Shown here: positions 22,477 to 34,937 of the stretch, in pieces
How the letters are laid out: each line of letters starts with the position of its first letter
How positions within the stretch are numbered: position 1 is the stretch's first letter
Source of the DNA: Climacium dendroides
Lineage: Eukaryota > Streptophyta > Bryopsida > Hypnales > Climaciaceae
Direction of reading: 5' to 3'
Assembly (NCBI GenBank): GCA_950106755.1
Contig: OX467084.1
Location: forward strand, 34,661,213-34,725,212
DNA: 64,000 nt
The notes under the pieces: generated by a model
What the model was told of the DNA's origin: nothing
Database searches by the model: none
Seen by the model: the letters and a program-made list of their open reading frames with translations, nothing else
Translations under genes and position numbers: made by a program

Positions 22477-25400
22477 TCAATGACGTGCCTGACCTCGCTT
22501 CCTCAAAAAACTTGGAATATTGATCCCAGCGCCATTGGAAGAGCCATTGCCAACTGAAGATCGACCTGCTTGACCTTCCAACATGCGACTTACATGCTGC
22601 AAAAGAATAGCAGATACAGAATCACGAATTTAGAAAAGATACTAGATGGAGACATTATGATAAACCAAGCTACAGACCTCTACTGAATTTGAAATAGTCA
22701 TCAATCGTTAGAAAAATATGTGATGCACTCAAATAATTATGTTAGAATATGCAATATCAAAAATCGCTTCTGGTAAAGACCACTTTATAGCCTGAACTCA
22801 GTTGCTAATACGTCCTTCCATTCTTTATCGCCTTGGAAGTAATGCCTCCTTGCTATGTAATTATGTTTAGCGTAGTGTACAGGAGTGAAAGTTGTGGAAT
22901 ACTAAAAGACTTCGCAGTACAGGTATTCCTCATCGTTCAACCAAATTCGAGTTCTGATCAGGTTCAGAGCAGTGATCGACTTACCTGCAAACTACGCGCA
23001 TCAGGTTCATCTTGAGCACTAAACCCTGTTGCTATCAAGGTTATACTAACCTGCACCACAGCATAACCAATCCACACGCTTAACACATTTCATTCTCATA
23101 ATTAAAAACAAGTGAATGACCGACAGCACAAACAGCAATCTAAGCCATCTTTGCATAACTAGGCCCTCCATATGACATGCTTCGTCAGTTAGGCATCACA
23201 AGAGTGGCTCCGAAACAGGAATTCATAATTAACAGCTAAGCAGTTGAGTCTTGACGAGGTGAATTAATGCTTACTTGTCCGTGAAGTGCTTCATCTACCA
23301 CAGCTCCAAAAATCAGATTTGCGTTCGGATCCACTAAATCATAAATCACCTCTGCTGCAGCATTGACCTGACAAAAAACTAGTCAATAAATATACATTCT
23401 TCAGAAATTCAAGAGAAAGAGTAAGGAAAAATCCAGCAACGAAGTCGAACATACCTCAAAGAGGGTCATATCGCTTCCCCCCGTAATATTCCAGACAATC
23501 CCTGTGGCTCGCTCAATGCCCACATCCAATAAAGGAGACTGGATTGCACTCAATGCGGCTTCTCTGGCTCTCGACTTACCTGCAAATAGAGGCAAAAGTT
23601 AGTACGAACAAAATTTACAGTCACCCAAATATTGATTAGCTTAACATCGCATCAGATTCATTAAGGTTATAAAATTGTCAACAGTCAATACAACATCATT
23701 TCCTATTGTTATCAATGGTAACAGAAAACGGATAATTTTTCATAACATGACTATCCGCAGTCTACAAGGTATATCAAGTACAGAGATTCTAGTGCGATGT
23801 TCTAGGTTCAGTCTGATACGTATCAAAGTGGACCCTTCTTATAGACCGTACAGTTTAGAGCTATCTCAAATAGTCCCTATTATAATAACTTCTAATCCCA
23901 CCTAAATAACAGCGTAGAGCTGAGTTGCAGTGACACTCGAAAAATGTTGTAAAGCGCTTGGGCACAATGCTGCTAGGTGTTTACATCTCAACCTTGGTAA
24001 GTACGACTTACGAATCAATAAATGTCCCCATTTAAGTGTAGGACAGCGATTTGATCACAAATCCAGTGAACGAAAAAAGAAGCAAAGACAAGGGGAAAAC
24101 AAGAACTTCGACGAGAATAATATACCTGTGGCAGTCCCAATTCCCATTAGAGACGATCCTGCATTTGCCATTATCGCCCGCACATCAGCAAAATCGACAT
24201 TAACCAGACCAGGAACCTGCACAAGGACCGTCAACAGTTCAATATGGAGGATGATCTCTATACATCAACTCCAAGAAAGATTCAAAACCAATGCCCACGC
24301 TTGCAACAAGCATTGGATTTAGAGCTCATGATCTTATAACAGATATGCTGCTGAAATGCAGTACCCTAAACCCTACACATGGACGTGCAGATACCACTCA
24401 CAGTGATAATATCTGAAATACCCCGCACACCCTGCCGAAGGATGTCATCAGCAAGATTGAATGCTTCTGTCACAGGGGTAGACTGCGCCACTGCAGTTAA
24501 AAGCTTGTTATTTGGTATGGTAATCAACGTGTCCACGTTGTTTTTGAGAGCAGCAATGCCTTCGTGTGCTTGAACAGCACGTCTCCGCCCTTCAAAAGCG
24601 AAAGGCGTGGTGACGATTCCAACTGTAAGGACTCCCAACTGCTTCGCCACACCTGCAATAATCGGAGCTGCACCGCTGCCAGTACCACCTCCCATACCTG
24701 CCTGCAACCACCAGGATAAACCACAAACCGGCATTTCAGAATCGATATTGTCTGAAAATGATAATCGGGCTTTCAGTCTAAGAATGCAAGCTCATGCAGA
24801 CAGTGACTCAGACATCAATACTCAAGGCTTTAGCACTGAGAGGAGCTGTACAGCCATTCGCAATTCTCTGTGTCCCTATAAAATGAACCATGAGCTGGAC
24901 AAGGTACAATGCTTCATCTACTGTCACACCGATCAACCTTGCACTAGAGAACAAAAAATGATTAGAAAAAATTAGCTCCTTGAGATGAGTCAGTTCTGGA
25001 TTCTGATGAGAAAATGTTTTCCAGTTGAAGAAAAGGCTGAGCAAATTAAAAATAAGAAGCTACATTGCTCGCCAAACCGCTACCATGGTCATCACTTAAC
25101 TTAGGCTCGTCAGAAAAATTATAGACACATTCTTCAACAACATCCACGTTCTTAAGCGAAGGGGAAAAAAAGAGGCAGTCCTCAAAACATATTGTTACAC
25201 TACTCCATCACCCGTCATACTCACCGACCTTCAAAAATGCATGTAGCTCCCTGAGATAGGTCAATTCTGAATACAAGAAAACGTTTTCCGGATGGAGAGA
25301 ATAGGTGGAGGAAAACAAAATCAAAAACCTACATTCCATGATATCCACCGACACCAAGGCCAAGAGCGTTCCCCTGGTCCTCACTAAGGCTAGGAAGAGA

Positions 25401-26047
25401 ATTTACTCGATTGATAGGAGACAAGTGAAAACAAATAACAAAAACATCAACATTCTTAAGGAAAGGAAAAAGGAGAAAGAAAGAAAAGGCACACGTACTG
25501 TCACGAACACCATATCCGCACCACGCAAGGCTTCTTCCACCATCGCTTTGCTTTCTTCCGCGGCGCTACAACCAATTTCCGGATTCCCGCCCGCTCCCAG
25601 CCCGCGCGTCAATTTCTGTCCAATCTGCAACCGATTCTGCGCTGGCACCGGCGACAGCGCCATCGCCTGCGCATCCGTATTAACGATCCAAAACTCCACG
25701 CCGTGCATCTCGCTCTCCAGCATGCGGTTCACAGCGTTCGAGCCACCACCTCCGACGCCAATCACTTTAATTTTCGCCTCATTATACGACCCGAGCTCAT
25801 ACGCGCCTCCTAACGCCCTGAGCGGGCGGCAAGAAGCGTTATGCGCAACCTCCAAACTCGCCGCCAACGGCCTCTCTCCAAGATTACACACCACAGGACC
25901 TCGGGGAGCGCCAAGGCAGGTGGAGGCGCGCGCACGGCGAGGAGAAGAAGTCCCCCCGGGAGAGCGCAGCGAGGTCGACGGGGGATCCAACGGGCAGACG
26001 CGGAGGCCGGACCAAGCAGGGGCGACTCCGAGGCAATGCGTGGCCAT
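22477..26047 (-). CDS. FTSZ2: Plastid division tubulin-like GTPase FtsZ2
   Basis: Encodes the stromal GTPase that polymerises into the chloroplast Z ring. Exons from the 5' end are 25499-26047, 24402-24701, 24126-24216, 23455-23579, 23275-23367, 22985-23050 and 22477-22596, with consistent phases and 447 aa. Start context is agccATGGCC. Residues 1 to about 85 are Ser/Arg/Ala-rich and lack the conserved core, as a transit peptide should. The core shows [13 protein letters not shown] (98-110), [18 protein letters not shown], the tubulin signature [12 protein letters not shown] (185-196), [11 protein letters not shown], the synergy loop [24 protein letters not shown] and the beta-sheet end [10 protein letters not shown]. 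The C-terminus [15 protein letters not shown] matches the FtsZ2-specific peptide known to bind ARC6, which separates it from FtsZ1. The CpG-rich 5' flank (26050-26500) with CTG/CTT runs is probably the promoter and 5' UTR. Confidence 0.97.
24973..25490. repeat. Diverged direct duplication in FTSZ2 intron 1
   Basis: Two related segments lie in the 797-bp first intron, about 270 bp apart. Copy 1 (24973 to about 25195) starts tagctccttgagatgagtca and copy 2 (25243 to about 25490) starts tagctccctgagataggtca. Both continue with a gaaaa(t/c)gttttcc stretch, an agctacatt/acctacatt block, and end acattcttaag(c)gaa(g)gg and purines. Identity is partial. Confidence 0.6.
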
Positions 26048-26736
26048 GGCTGCTCGCTCGCAAGCCAAATTTTCCAGCCGCAACTCCGCCGTTCTCCCCC
26101 CGGTTCTGGCTGGGGTTCCGAACGTCAATGCGAAAACGGCTCTGGCTGCTGTTTCGTTCAGTAAGCTTAGTGCGAGTCCTGGCCGCGGTTCGCAAGCTTA
26201 GCTCCGCCTCCTCTCCTACTGCCTGCCTGCTGCCATCGCCGTCGCCGTAGGAAGCTGATGATGCTGGTCAAGAGATCCAGTTGCGCCCCGCGCTTTCTTC
26301 TCTCTCATTCGTCCTCACGTCCTCGCAGTAACGTCGTTTTGAGCTTGCCATCCAGCTTCTTCTGCTTCTGCTGCTGCTTCTGCTTCTGTGCTCTCGCAGC
26401 TGCGTCTCCTTCCCCACTCCGCTTTGGACTCCCTGTCATCAGTCTATTCCGGTCTTCCTTGGTCCGCCATGGCCCCCCATTCTAAGAATCCCTGGAGAGT
26501 CCCGGAGAACGAGGAGAATGTAGATATGGAGCTTGAATGGGAGAGAGAAAGGAAAATTATATAGGGAGAGAAGAATCTAGACTAGGGCTAGACCTAATAT
26601 CTTCATTTTTGCAAGTTTTTTTTCTATCCCTAGGTGAAATGATTCAAAAACCTGGCGTGAAAATCATGAAGCAATGAGTGATTGTGCTTGTCACGTTGGT
26701 GAAGAATAGACAAAAATTGCTTTCTCGACGTAGACG

Positions 26737-27405
26737 TAGATGGATGTACTTCATCCAATCTTGCAACTCCTCATCGAGAAAAAGCCCCCCATTGCAACAG
26801 TATTGCTGCAATACCGTTGCAATGCTTGAACAGTAGAGTACTAAAAACATACTGTTTTCAGTACTATAACAATACAATTTCAATGAAGGGTGTACTCTAT
26901 TCGTTGAAAATATATTATTGTAGTATTACAACAATATGTTTTTAGTACTCTACTGGTCAAGCATTGAAACAATCTGTTTTTAGTATTCTGTTGTAGTATT
27001 GCAACAATCTGTTTTTAGTATTCTCCTATTCAAGCATTGAAACAATATTGTTGCAATGGGGGATCATACTTTCTTGATGCTACATTGGTCAAGAATACAT
27101 CGGGGAAAAAGGTACCCCCCATTGCCACCATATTGTTACAATATTGTTTCAATGGTTGAACAATAGAGTATTAAAAGCAAATTATTGCAGTACTGGGATA
27201 GTATACTTTCAATGGATGGAGTACACCTTATTTTGATTGAAATTGTATTGTTGTAGTACTGCAACAATTTACTTTTCATTTTCTATTGTCTTAACCACTG
27301 AAACATTGTTGTTGCAATGGGGGGGCCTTTTCCCGATGAGTAGGCAAACATTATTTTTACAACATGGACATAGATGGATGTACTTCATCCAATCTTGCAG
27401 CTCCT
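26737..27405. mobile_element. Compound MITE: two palindromic units between direct repeats
   Basis: A 35-bp sequence starting tagatggatgtacttcatcc stands at 26737-26771 and again at 27371-27405 (34 of 35 identical). Between them are two fold-back units, 26785-27062 and 27115-27327, each running from ccccccattg to caatgggggg. The outer ends also pair as longer inverted repeats: ctcatcgagaaaaagcc at 26770 against the complement of ggccttttcccgatgag ending at 27340. The inner left end of unit 2 repeats the motif (atcggggaaaaaggtac at 27098). The interiors contain several cagtactgcaacaat-like blocks. No coding frame is seen. Confidence 0.75.
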
Positions 27406-30400
27406 ACAAGAAAAGAACTTCAGTTGAAAACATTCATTATAGTTCATCCAATGGATGACATGGCTCTTAGGAAACAGAGTAGAAGCACGCATTCCCAACT
27501 TTGTAACCTAAATCAATTTTTGAAATATAGACTGAATACAAATTGTGCAAAATTTATGGCTCAATTTATGGTTTGCCCATTAAATGGTTTGGCGTATACT
27601 ATGTAGTTAAACTACAAAAATTTAGACTATATTCAAAACTTTCTAAAATGTTATTTTCTACAATTGAATAATTCAATTGAATTTTGTACAATTTGAAAGT
27701 TAAAACTTCAAATATTTGCATTTCTATAGACTTCTAAGTTCATAACCTTTTGAATACATGATATTAATGAGGATTTCTATTGTTCTTTTAGTAAGTGTTT
27801 GGTTCATCGTTGGTAGGTACAAAATGTGTTGATGTTTTTTTGAAAAATGAATTTATAACTTCAATTTTCAAAAAAAAAAAAAAAAAATTATTTAATTTTT
27901 TTCATTTAGCAAATTCAAGCAACATATGAATTTTGTCTTTATGTAAATGTATTTTTAAAATTTAGTAAAGATTCAAACTTTCTAATTTATAACAAAAAAT
28001 GAAAGTGGAAGTGGAATTCTTGATTTTCTTTGGCCTAGTACTATACAATCCCATACCTCAATCTTCATTTTAGACACTCTAAAAAAGTTAATTGCATATT
28101 ATTTATTTATTTATTTAATTATGCATTTAATTATGCATTAAAGGACATAAATTTTCATCATTTTCTTTTTAACCCCTAAAAGATTGTTTATCCCCTTGGG
28201 CCCTTGGGGGACAATGTGGGTCCGGGTAGGTTCCTCTTGTCTCAATTTGTAGTGAATGTTTTTGAGATTTCTTGAAGTTGTGGAGTTTGCCGAGAGCTTT
28301 GTAAATATATAATTTTTGTTTCAATCAATGCTCGGGAGAAAAAGTTATGGCACAATAAGCCAAAAATAAAAATCAACGGGCAGCACAAAAAATCAGAAAA
28401 GTCAAAATAGTTTTTTTTATAAAATTCCTAAAATCTTATATTTTTGTCTACATTTGAAGCTCTTATTCATTCTATTTGGACTAGTTACGAGAAAGTTATG
28501 GACAATCTTATTTTTTTGAACAATCTAAGCATCTTCTTGAAAAAATAACTTATAGAATTCATTTGTGAATGCAATTTTTACAATTTTACAAAAAAAAATT
28601 GTTAGACAAGGTTAGGTTTGCTTTCTAGAACAATCTCACCATTAGGATTATTCTATGTCAATTCCAGCTTAAAGCTATTAGTGATTTAGTTTTTCCTTCA
28701 ATCTTTAACCTACTTCTATTTAACAATTTTTTAATGAATGAAAAGTAGGTGTTTTTTCGTTAAATTTTTTTCTTTAGATTCTCAACTCAAATATTCAATA
28801 GAAAAACTTAGAAATCAAAATTAAAAGTGCAAAAATTTTTTGTTAAAAAGATTCAAAGCCAAAAAATCTAGTCAGGCAAGTTGCAAAAAAATTTGTTTTC
28901 TTTACTTTGGATGCAAATATCTTGCAATCTATCCGGTCAAATTTAATGAAATTTTTACCACATGTTTTCAAACAAGTCAAGTACAAGATTCTACAATTGG
29001 ATTTTGAAAATTTATACTTTTTTTGGTTTTCTTAGGTGAATGCAACAGAAGTGGTAGTTCTAAGTGGTTTTTGACAGAAAATACCCTTGGGGCTTTAGGG
29101 GTTAACTTCTCAAGGCTCAACAATTTTTTGACAATGAAGGTTTTTAATGAATTGTACCACTTTGATATTTTTTTGCACATGGATATTTTTTGCACAAAAT
29201 TTTCACAACGTATACAATTCATACCTTGGTTTCAACACTTTTAGAAATCTTACACAAAAACAAAACTAAGCACATTCAAAATGATACACAATATACACTA
29301 AAAAGAATTGAAGGCTTGGGATTTCAATTAAATAAAAAAAAAAAAAGATGAAGCTATAAAAGAAAGGGAATAAACTATTGATGCGAATTAACCCATAAAT
29401 GATTAAAAAGTCTAATTTGGGCCAAGTTTTTGAGAACTTGGGTAGGTTTTGTGGCTTTATAATTAGAAAATTTTGGCATGAATTTATGAGTGGATGCTAA
29501 TCATCCTAAGCTACTTATAAATCTTTTTTTAGTCGTTTGGATAATAAAATTGATTGTGGAAGTTACAAGTTTTTTTTATTTCAATGTCTAATAGGAGAGC
29601 TAAAAATGTATTTTAAGAAAAAAACTATCTAATCTTATTTGATTGTATAATTCATACCTCTTTAAAAACATTTTAATCATTCAATTCCAAATAATGAGGT
29701 GAAACATATGAAGAGTTTTATTTTGCGGGCTATGAAGGTAGAAAAACATATAAAATTGTTTTGTGAATTCAATTTTGAAAATTTTCAAATAAAAAAGAAT
29801 ATACCAATTGTTACTAGAAAATTCACCATATGAATTAATAATTCTTAATTTCTTGTAAAATTTATTAGCAATTTAGTTTTTCATTCTATTCGACCTTCAA
29901 CTTTATAATTTTTTAAAGATGAATATGAAATTTTTTTTGGTTTAATTTTCTTACACATATTTAAAACCAATTTTCTAAAATATTGACTAAACCACATAAT
30001 TTATGGCACATATATTTTTTCCTAAAAATGTTGAAAGACAAAACTTTACCTTTAGAGGAGGGCTACAAAAGCCTACATTTTCAAGTTTAGGCACAATGAA
30101 CTTATAGTTGGTGGAGATATTCATTTAAAGTTTTTTAGAGGATATACTTGAACAAATAAACAAAGGATCCTACTATTGCATTTGTTAAAAAATAAGTATA
30201 CATGAAGATTTTAGCCTTCTCTTGGGGACAAGTATTTTGAACAATTTTGGGTCTCTAAACATCAAAAAACTTTAGGGGTTAAATTAAATTAAACTAGCAT
30301 TGATAACACTTATTTCCTAGGTCCCATTGGGCTAGTTTGTATATTTGCTACCAATAAACATTTCATTTATGTTCACCTCTTTAAAAGTTAAAATTTCTAA

Positions 30401-33400
30401 TGAACACTTGAATTTCTAAATATAAAAAATTTACAACAAAATGTCATTATAAGAAAATCAATTTGTATATTAGGCAAAGCATTTTTTGTCAATTATCCTT
30501 GCCTATCACATTTTTTAAGTCTGAACTTATACTAAAGGTTTGATGCCTAAAATGAAAATTACCTCTAATATATTTGATTTTAGCTTTAAAACTATTAAAT
30601 GTACAATGAATATGTAAAGGCCTTATAAGACTATTTTTGGCTATATATTTTTGTGTTTGTTTTTATCAATGTTTTATATTTTTGTGCAATTGTATTCAAC
30701 TTCATAGCTGTATTTAATAATAACTTCAAGTTATATTATTGAACATTTATAAATGCAAAGTCATATTGTAATACATGATAGAGATTTTAAGGGAATATAT
30801 ATATATATATATCACATGACATACCACTCGATACAGAAATTAGCATCAATCATTTGAATACATGTCATTTTAACACTTAAAAGTTGAAAACACCCTAAAC
30901 CCTATATGTGTTCAAATTGTTTTTTTAAAGTTTGACACTTGTACTAAAAATGGCAATTTTGAAGTGCTTTGGATAAAAACATAGTAAAAAACTTTCAAGG
31001 ATTAATTTTCATATTTTGTACTCGAGGCAACTCACTATTTGATATGGAATGGTTGATATTTGTAAAGGAATAGTCATCCTTCCTATATTCTTGAGAACCT
31101 ATTTGCATATTAATTGTCAAATATAGAAAACCATAGAAAGTCAAGTCAAATAGAAAAACCCTAGAATATTGCATGTCAACTTGACAGATTTTGTTCTTAG
31201 CAATTCAACTTAATTGCACTTCGTTCTCCATCACAATCGTCTTCTCCAATTACTTTTGTTCATGTTATCACTTTTCTTCAAGCTTCAATCTACTGTATTT
31301 CAATTACCAAATTTATTTATTGCACTATTTTGAGAAGTTGCATATTTTTTGTTGTGAGGATGTTTTTTATACTTCATCACAAAATGGTTTCATATTATTG
31401 CTAATAAGCATGATCTTTGATTTGAAGACCATTATCTGAATTGCATTGTCAAAATTTATGAATACTATGGTATGTGATGGCTAGTGTGACTTGGAAATTG
31501 AATAAAGATGTAAACTATGTAAAATGTTTTGAACGCTTTTGAATCTTTTATTTGTGTCTTTACAACTTTAAGCAACAATCTTTAACAACGTAAAAAAATG
31601 CAAATAGATAATGAGAATGAAAATGGTTTTGGAGATTTGTAAGACCCAAAACATCCTGTTTTTGGTATCAATGGTGCCACATTTGGAGATGAGTATGATT
31701 ATTGTTCTTAAAAAAACTATTGAATATTTTGGAAGATGTAGTAGTGTCTTGTTATGATAAAAAAATTTACACAATCTTATTGCAACTTGAAAGGCAACAA
31801 GTTGGATGACCATTAGAGCCAGGGGAATGCGATATTTTTGTCATTGTGATTGTAGGTTCAAAGACATTTACAGAGAAGGTATAAAACAATGACCAACTGT
31901 TGAAAGTTGAATTGCATACATATGTAGTATGAAAATTATGTGCCTTCTTTGAACAACAAATGTTGAAGAACTTTGTATTTTTGTTTTTGTATTTGGAGTA
32001 TGCCCTTGTGCAATAGTTTGAGAAGTTTCTTGATGATACTTGCATCCCTTGATTAGTATGTATATCTAAAATTTCCAGATTGTTTATTTTAAGCATTCAT
32101 CGCTTTTTTGAAGAAACATTAGAAAAAAACTATGATTGCCATGACTAGGTCAATCATACTCTAATCTTCAACAAACACAAAAGCAAATCTCAAGGAAGAT
32201 AGCTCTTGCAACCTATATTAAAAAAACTAGAAGATAACTTAGTTTCTTTCACCTCCTCCAAAATCTTAAGAATGTTGCATTCAATATGGTTTGGTTGAAT
32301 TGAGTCCTTTAAAAATTCACTGCCTCTAGTTATATTTGACCAAAATTCATGAAGTTTTTGTTCAACAAGAGCAATTGAATTTCTCATGCTTTTTTACATG
32401 TTGAAACCTATGATTCAGATAATGACTTGCAATGGAGTTCGTCAATATTCATGAGCAGTAAAGATTTCAGTATGAGAAGATGGTGACATGAAGGTACATG
32501 GTGCACTTTATCTATTGGTATCTTTTGATTGATTGACTTTTACTTGTACCTTGTTGCACATGGTTTTTGTTCCAATTTGAACTTTATTCTTAGAATTTTG
32601 GAATTGTTGAAACCAGAAGATTGTTGTTGCAAGAGTAATGCAATTAGCTATGTTCTATAATGAGCTAATGCTAAGTAGCTCCTAGAGTTGAGTTCCAAAC
32701 TCAATGTACTGAACCAAATTGTATGTTGATCTTTTTATTAGATACAATATAAAATTTCATTAAAACTTGAGCTTTGTTCAAAAATATACGGTGTCTTTTC
32801 ATATCCATGTCTATTGAATACAATTGGTTTCAAAGGGTCTTTCTGTCTATGATTTTTATATTTTTATATTTTACATCTCTATAATCGAATTTCTTGAATT
32901 GATGTTTGATTGAATAATCATTTGAAGTAAGGGTTTGAAAGTCCACTTCAGAGTGGAGATTAGATGCAACAATGCCATTGTAGGTGGAGCTCTAATTCAA
33001 TTTTGCTCTTCTAGAGTTAGGGTTTACTTTTTGAGGAGTATCTAAGAAAACATTTTTCATTTGAGAAGTGCAATCACATTTGAATGAATTGTGCAACACT
33101 AGACATTAGGCACTTATAAGAGTTTTAGTTGTATTTTGACAAAACCAGAGATATTAGTGAAGATAAGATCAACATCTTCATATGAAATTGAAAAAAACTT
33201 GGACATTGTGAGATGAACCTCAATGTATTTTCAATTTTAAAGACTTTGTTTTTAAACTCTGTATGTTATTTCTTATGGTAATGAGGTATATGGAGCTTTC
33301 TCTATGTTAAATATTTATTTTTCTATGAATTGTATAAAGAATTTTTTCCATCCCGTAGAGGCAAGCACAATTGCAACACTCACAACTCGATTCTCGGTTA

Positions 33401-33545
33401 AAAGATCTTGTTAGAGAGAATTACTACTTCATAGGTGACATAAAATTGTGTTATGTGATCTAGTGCAGGTAAATTATGAATCAACTGGGGAGGGGACTAT
33501 ATTCCAAATGCTTCAATTGAAAGTGTGGAGGTTTATACGAGGTTT
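27406..33545. other. About 6 kb of AT-rich intergenic DNA, no gene recognised
   Basis: Short AT-rich frames only; none resembles a known protein. Contains a poly-A run near 27870, a TA microsatellite at about 30797-30812, and one copy (28484-28647) of a dispersed repeat that recurs at 55514-55673. Around 31.5-32.4 kb the sequence is slightly less AT-rich and could be an old retroelement remnant, but I could not match a domain. Confidence 0.5.
28484..28647 (+). repeat. Dispersed repeat, copy 1
   Basis: About 160 bp shared in the same orientation with 55514-55673. Common blocks in order: agaaagttatggacaatctt, agcatcttcttgaaaaaata, gattcattt(g/c)tgaatgcaat, then gctagaacaatctcaccatt near the end. 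It is non-coding. Confidence 0.75.
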
Positions 33546-34937
33546 ATGGAAATGGTTTTGGGGATTGGAATTGGCTTTGCACCGCCATTGTTATTGTTCA
33601 ATTCCATATTGTACTTGACAGGGGCATCCCTTGCTGCATGGGCTTTAAACCGAAACATCGATAGCCAGAACGAGCTAGCCCAAAACGATATTGGTAGGTT
33701 CGATGATGGAAGTAGGTTGAAATAGCCGGCTATTTTCCTGCAAGGTTCATTAATTTAGTGACTTATTTCATTATTTTGCTCAATGAAATGATCATTAGAG
33801 AAAATCTAGACTCTCCAGAAGGCCGCCAAGGTGTGACAAACTAGTCTATTACTGGAGCCCTACTGAGCTAGCAAGAGGATGGAATATCTGACAAGAAAAA
33901 AGATTCACCTTGTGTGAATATTGGGAATATATTTCACTTTCTAATTTTCTTCTCCAATTGAACACAAGTATGCGGGTATCAAAGCTCTGACATATGACTG
34001 CACTATTACAAGGATGACACTTGTGCTCCACAACTATAGGGGAAAAATTCTGCCTCATGCAAAATAAATGCAATCTTGGTCCCTTCCTGCAGTTCTTAAG
34101 CGGCCTTCTGGAGAGTCCACATTTTCTCTAATGGTCAAGTACCTTGGATTTTAGGGAGTCCCTTTGAATTTTTTTTGATCTTGACATAGGTGATTATGTA
34201 ACGACATGGTTCTTGCCAATGGCAATAATATCATGTATGGTGGGTTTGGCGTCGGTATTGCTGGGTGTTCGACATATTTGTTTGTGGAGAGCTGAAAGTC
34301 TTGCATCAGCGGTAGCTGCATCTTTAATTGCTTGGGTCCTTGATCTCATATCCTTGGGGTTAGTGACCTTATGCTTAAAGAAAATTATTTTTCTATTATC
34401 TTATATTGCATTCTTCATTTTATATGACTCATGAATTCATATACTCAGATTCGCAGTAAAGGAGGTTGTTATTAGTGGTGGCTACCGCCCAGGAAGATTG
34501 GTATGAACTCCACCATGCCTATGTTGATCTAATTATCATACAACTATCCTAAATTTAATGTATTTCATCAATTGAATTATTTAGGTGTCCTATTTAATTA
34601 AATGATATTTATGTAATGTAACTTATAGAATGATAAATACTAATTACTGAGGTTTTAAAAACTTTAATATTTTTTAGATTATTGCTTTAAATGATTGCAG
34701 AAGGTAGTTGAAGCTTTTATAATTGTTTTGGCCATATTGGAATTGTTCAATTTTTTGCTCCTCCATGATGCAAGTTGTACTACTGTTTCCATCAACAACA
34801 ATTTCTTCAATCAAAGCAACCCAGCATGTAGGCAACCCAATATGTTCAATCACCCAAGCATATTAAACCAAGTGGGTGCTCATGTTCATCATCATCATCC
34901 TCAGGGATCTATGATGCAACAACCTATAGATCTATGA
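33546..34937 (+). CDS. AWPM-19-like four-helix plasma membrane protein
   Basis: Four exons (33546-33693, 34190-34358, 34449-34500, 34701-34937) encode 201 aa with consistent phases. Family members are small plant plasma-membrane proteins induced by abscisic acid and dehydration. Family landmarks are PLLLFNSILYLTGASLAAWALNR (TM1, about 5-36), WFLPMAIISCMVGLASVLLG (TM2), the RHICLWRAESLASA loop leading into TM3 (VAASLIAWVLDLISLGFAVKE), GGYRPGRL, and VVEAFIIVLAILELFNFLLLH (TM4). The ATG at 33546 is the first in-frame one after a stop and stands directly before TM1, as usual. The last 54 residues (from 148) form an unusual Asn/Gln/His-rich tail with HVHHHHPQ. The gene is more AT-rich than its neighbours and lacks a GC-rich promoter. 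Intron 1 carries a MITE. An out-of-frame upstream ATG lies at 33476. Confidence 0.88.
33789..34136. mobile_element. MITE in intron 1 of the AWPM-19-like gene
   Basis: The left end (33791-33825: atcattagagaaaat...gactctccagaaggccg) is the near-perfect reverse complement of the right end (34101-34136: cggccttctggagagtc...attttctctaatggtc). About 36 bp pair with few mismatches; the total is about 345 bp. The interior shows no transposase. The target duplication is unclear (gatc against ggtc at the edges). Confidence 0.85.

Noticed and set aside
25305..26201. Long plus-strand frame of 298 codons
   Set aside because: It is antisense to FTSZ2 exon 1 and its intron; the minus-strand frame has unmistakable FtsZ motifs.
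31191..32400. Possible retroelement coding remnant
   Set aside because: Several short frames occur on both strands, but I could not match any gag, protease, integrase or reverse transcriptase block.
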